Shown piece by piece: positions 63,529 to 64,000 of a DNA stretch of 64,000 nt. The position numbers and the translations under genes are program-made. The notes beneath the pieces are model-generated. The model was not told the origin of the DNA. It ran no database searches and worked only from the letters and a program-made list of their open reading frames with translations. Within the stretch, counting starts at the first letter, position 1. Each line of letters begins with the position of its first letter. This stretch comes from Paenibacillus tyrphae (GTDB taxonomy: Bacteria > Bacillota > Bacilli > Paenibacillales > NBRC-103111), in assembly GCF_027925525.1 (NCBI RefSeq), contig NZ_BSDJ01000001.1, positions 310,001-374,000 of the forward strand, in the 5' to 3' direction.

Positions 63529-63804
63529 ATGATTTATCTTGTCTGGTTTGGAATCATGAGTCTCATTTCACTAATTGTTGTTATAATCTTTAAATTTCAT
63601 ACCCGAAAAAAGCCCCAAATTAAAATAATTTGGCTACTTCCAGACGAATCAATTCACGAAACAACCGTGCAGAGCATTGACGAAATTATACCTTTACTAC
63701 ACTCCGTGCAAAAAATCAGTATACATAACCTATCATATCGCTACAGGGAGTCCGAGCTCATGATTGATGAAGATGGTTTTAGTCTGGCGGTATCGCTGAA
63801 GTGA
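63529..63804 (+). CDS. Small single-span membrane protein, unknown
   Basis: 91 aa from ATG at 63529 (GGAGATGG upstream). One N-terminal membrane segment (IYLVWFGIMSLISLIVVIIF) is followed by a basic stop-transfer (HTRKKPQ) and a 55-residue cytoplasmic domain (LPDESIHETTVQSIDEIIPL). A decayed copy of its 3' half lies at 55210-55361, showing that the unit has been copied in this genome. Function unknown; the divergent XRE repressor suggests a regulated accessory pair. Confidence 0.7.
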   Translation: MIYLVWFGIMSLISLIVVIIFKFHTRKKPQIKIIWLLPDESIHETTVQSIDEIIPLLHSVQKISIHNLSYRYRESELMIDEDGFSLAVSLK

Positions 63805-63880
63805 TGCTGCTTTGTCCATGCCTATAGCGACGCTTTCGCCTAGCACTGTCTTCCTCAACAGAATGTTTATCGAGGTTGGA

Positions 63881-63982
63881 AAGCCGCCGCTAACGAAATT
63901 TGTTCTGCTTAATCCTTACACTGAAAAAGACGATCCCCAAGAAAGGCAATCCATTCTGGGTATTCATAGAAGTAAGATTTAG
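63881..63982 (+). pseudogene. Short Rpn/PD-(D/E)XK fragment
   Basis: [18 protein letters not shown] then QERQSILGIHRSK and a stop. It matches the start of the Rpn remnant at 57536 ([14 protein letters not shown]) and begins at almost the same point of the protein. Confidence 0.7.
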
Positions 63983-64000
63983 ATTTATAGCGGGCTATTG

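Overview
The window looks like chromosome of a Gram-positive, chitin-degrading, spore-former-type member of the Bacillota, most likely Paenibacillaceae. This rests on strong AGGAGG-type ribosome binding sites with frequent TTG and GTG starts, a GH19 chitinase and a GH20 hexosaminidase, an IcmF-type mutase, a CysJ whose N-terminus reads like the Bacillus protein, LytS-type hybrid kinases and many BlaI, MerR, GntR, AraC and HxlR regulators. The backbone is moderately GC-rich. About 55-64 kb is clearly AT-rich and accessory. One gene (34014-34973) is much more GC-rich than its neighbours.

Layout. 1-2.5 kb: end of an unknown gene, then a GH20 hexosaminidase. 2.5-11.4 kb: acyl-CoA metabolism genes on the minus strand (3-hydroxybutyryl-CoA dehydrogenase, an E2 acyltransferase remnant, IcmF, two acyl-CoA dehydrogenases, thiolase), split by a plus-strand glutathione peroxidase. 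They would link isobutyryl-CoA to butyryl-CoA and beta-oxidation; no crotonase is present. 11.5-16.5 kb: a BlaI/BlaR1-like pair with operator repeats, an APH-family kinase with a long structured leader and terminator, and a MmyB-type regulator. 16.7-19.3 kb: an atypical SDR, an AraC regulator and a PhyH dioxygenase. 19.6-22.3 kb: an ECF42-type sigma factor, its DGPF partner, and VOC and DUF1801 genes, with two promoters of identical architecture. 22.5-24.5 kb: chitinase and the second copy of a nested palindromic repeat.

24.5-28.8 kb and 46.7-51.4 kb hold two paralogous modules. In each, a membrane histidine kinase fused to its own NarL-type response regulator faces a divergent secreted or membrane serine hydrolase of the beta-lactamase/PBP fold; the second module adds a CPBP intramembrane protease. 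Between them lie a zinc-free alcohol-dehydrogenase-like oxidoreductase, a 7TMR-DISM dual-kinase hybrid, a BmrR-like MerR regulator, a probably transferred C39-like papain-fold gene, an SgrR/MFS divergent pair, a luciferase-like monooxygenase, sulfite reductase cysJI, a GntR/EmrE-like pair, and a MerR-SRPBCC-SRPBCC operon.

51.7-55 kb: an unknown protein, an ankyrin protein and an HxlR/NAD(P)H-oxidoreductase divergent pair. 55-64 kb: an AT-rich scrapyard and possible defence island. It holds a membrane-anchored HTH-like protein opposite a secreted unknown, an IS1182 remnant fused in frame to an Rpn/PD-(D/E)XK protein, a RelA/SpoT-domain protein, an HsdR-like fragment, a HEPN-domain gene with one in-frame stop, an XRE repressor with a palindromic operator and a divergent small membrane protein, and two partial copies of the same segment that show a deletion.
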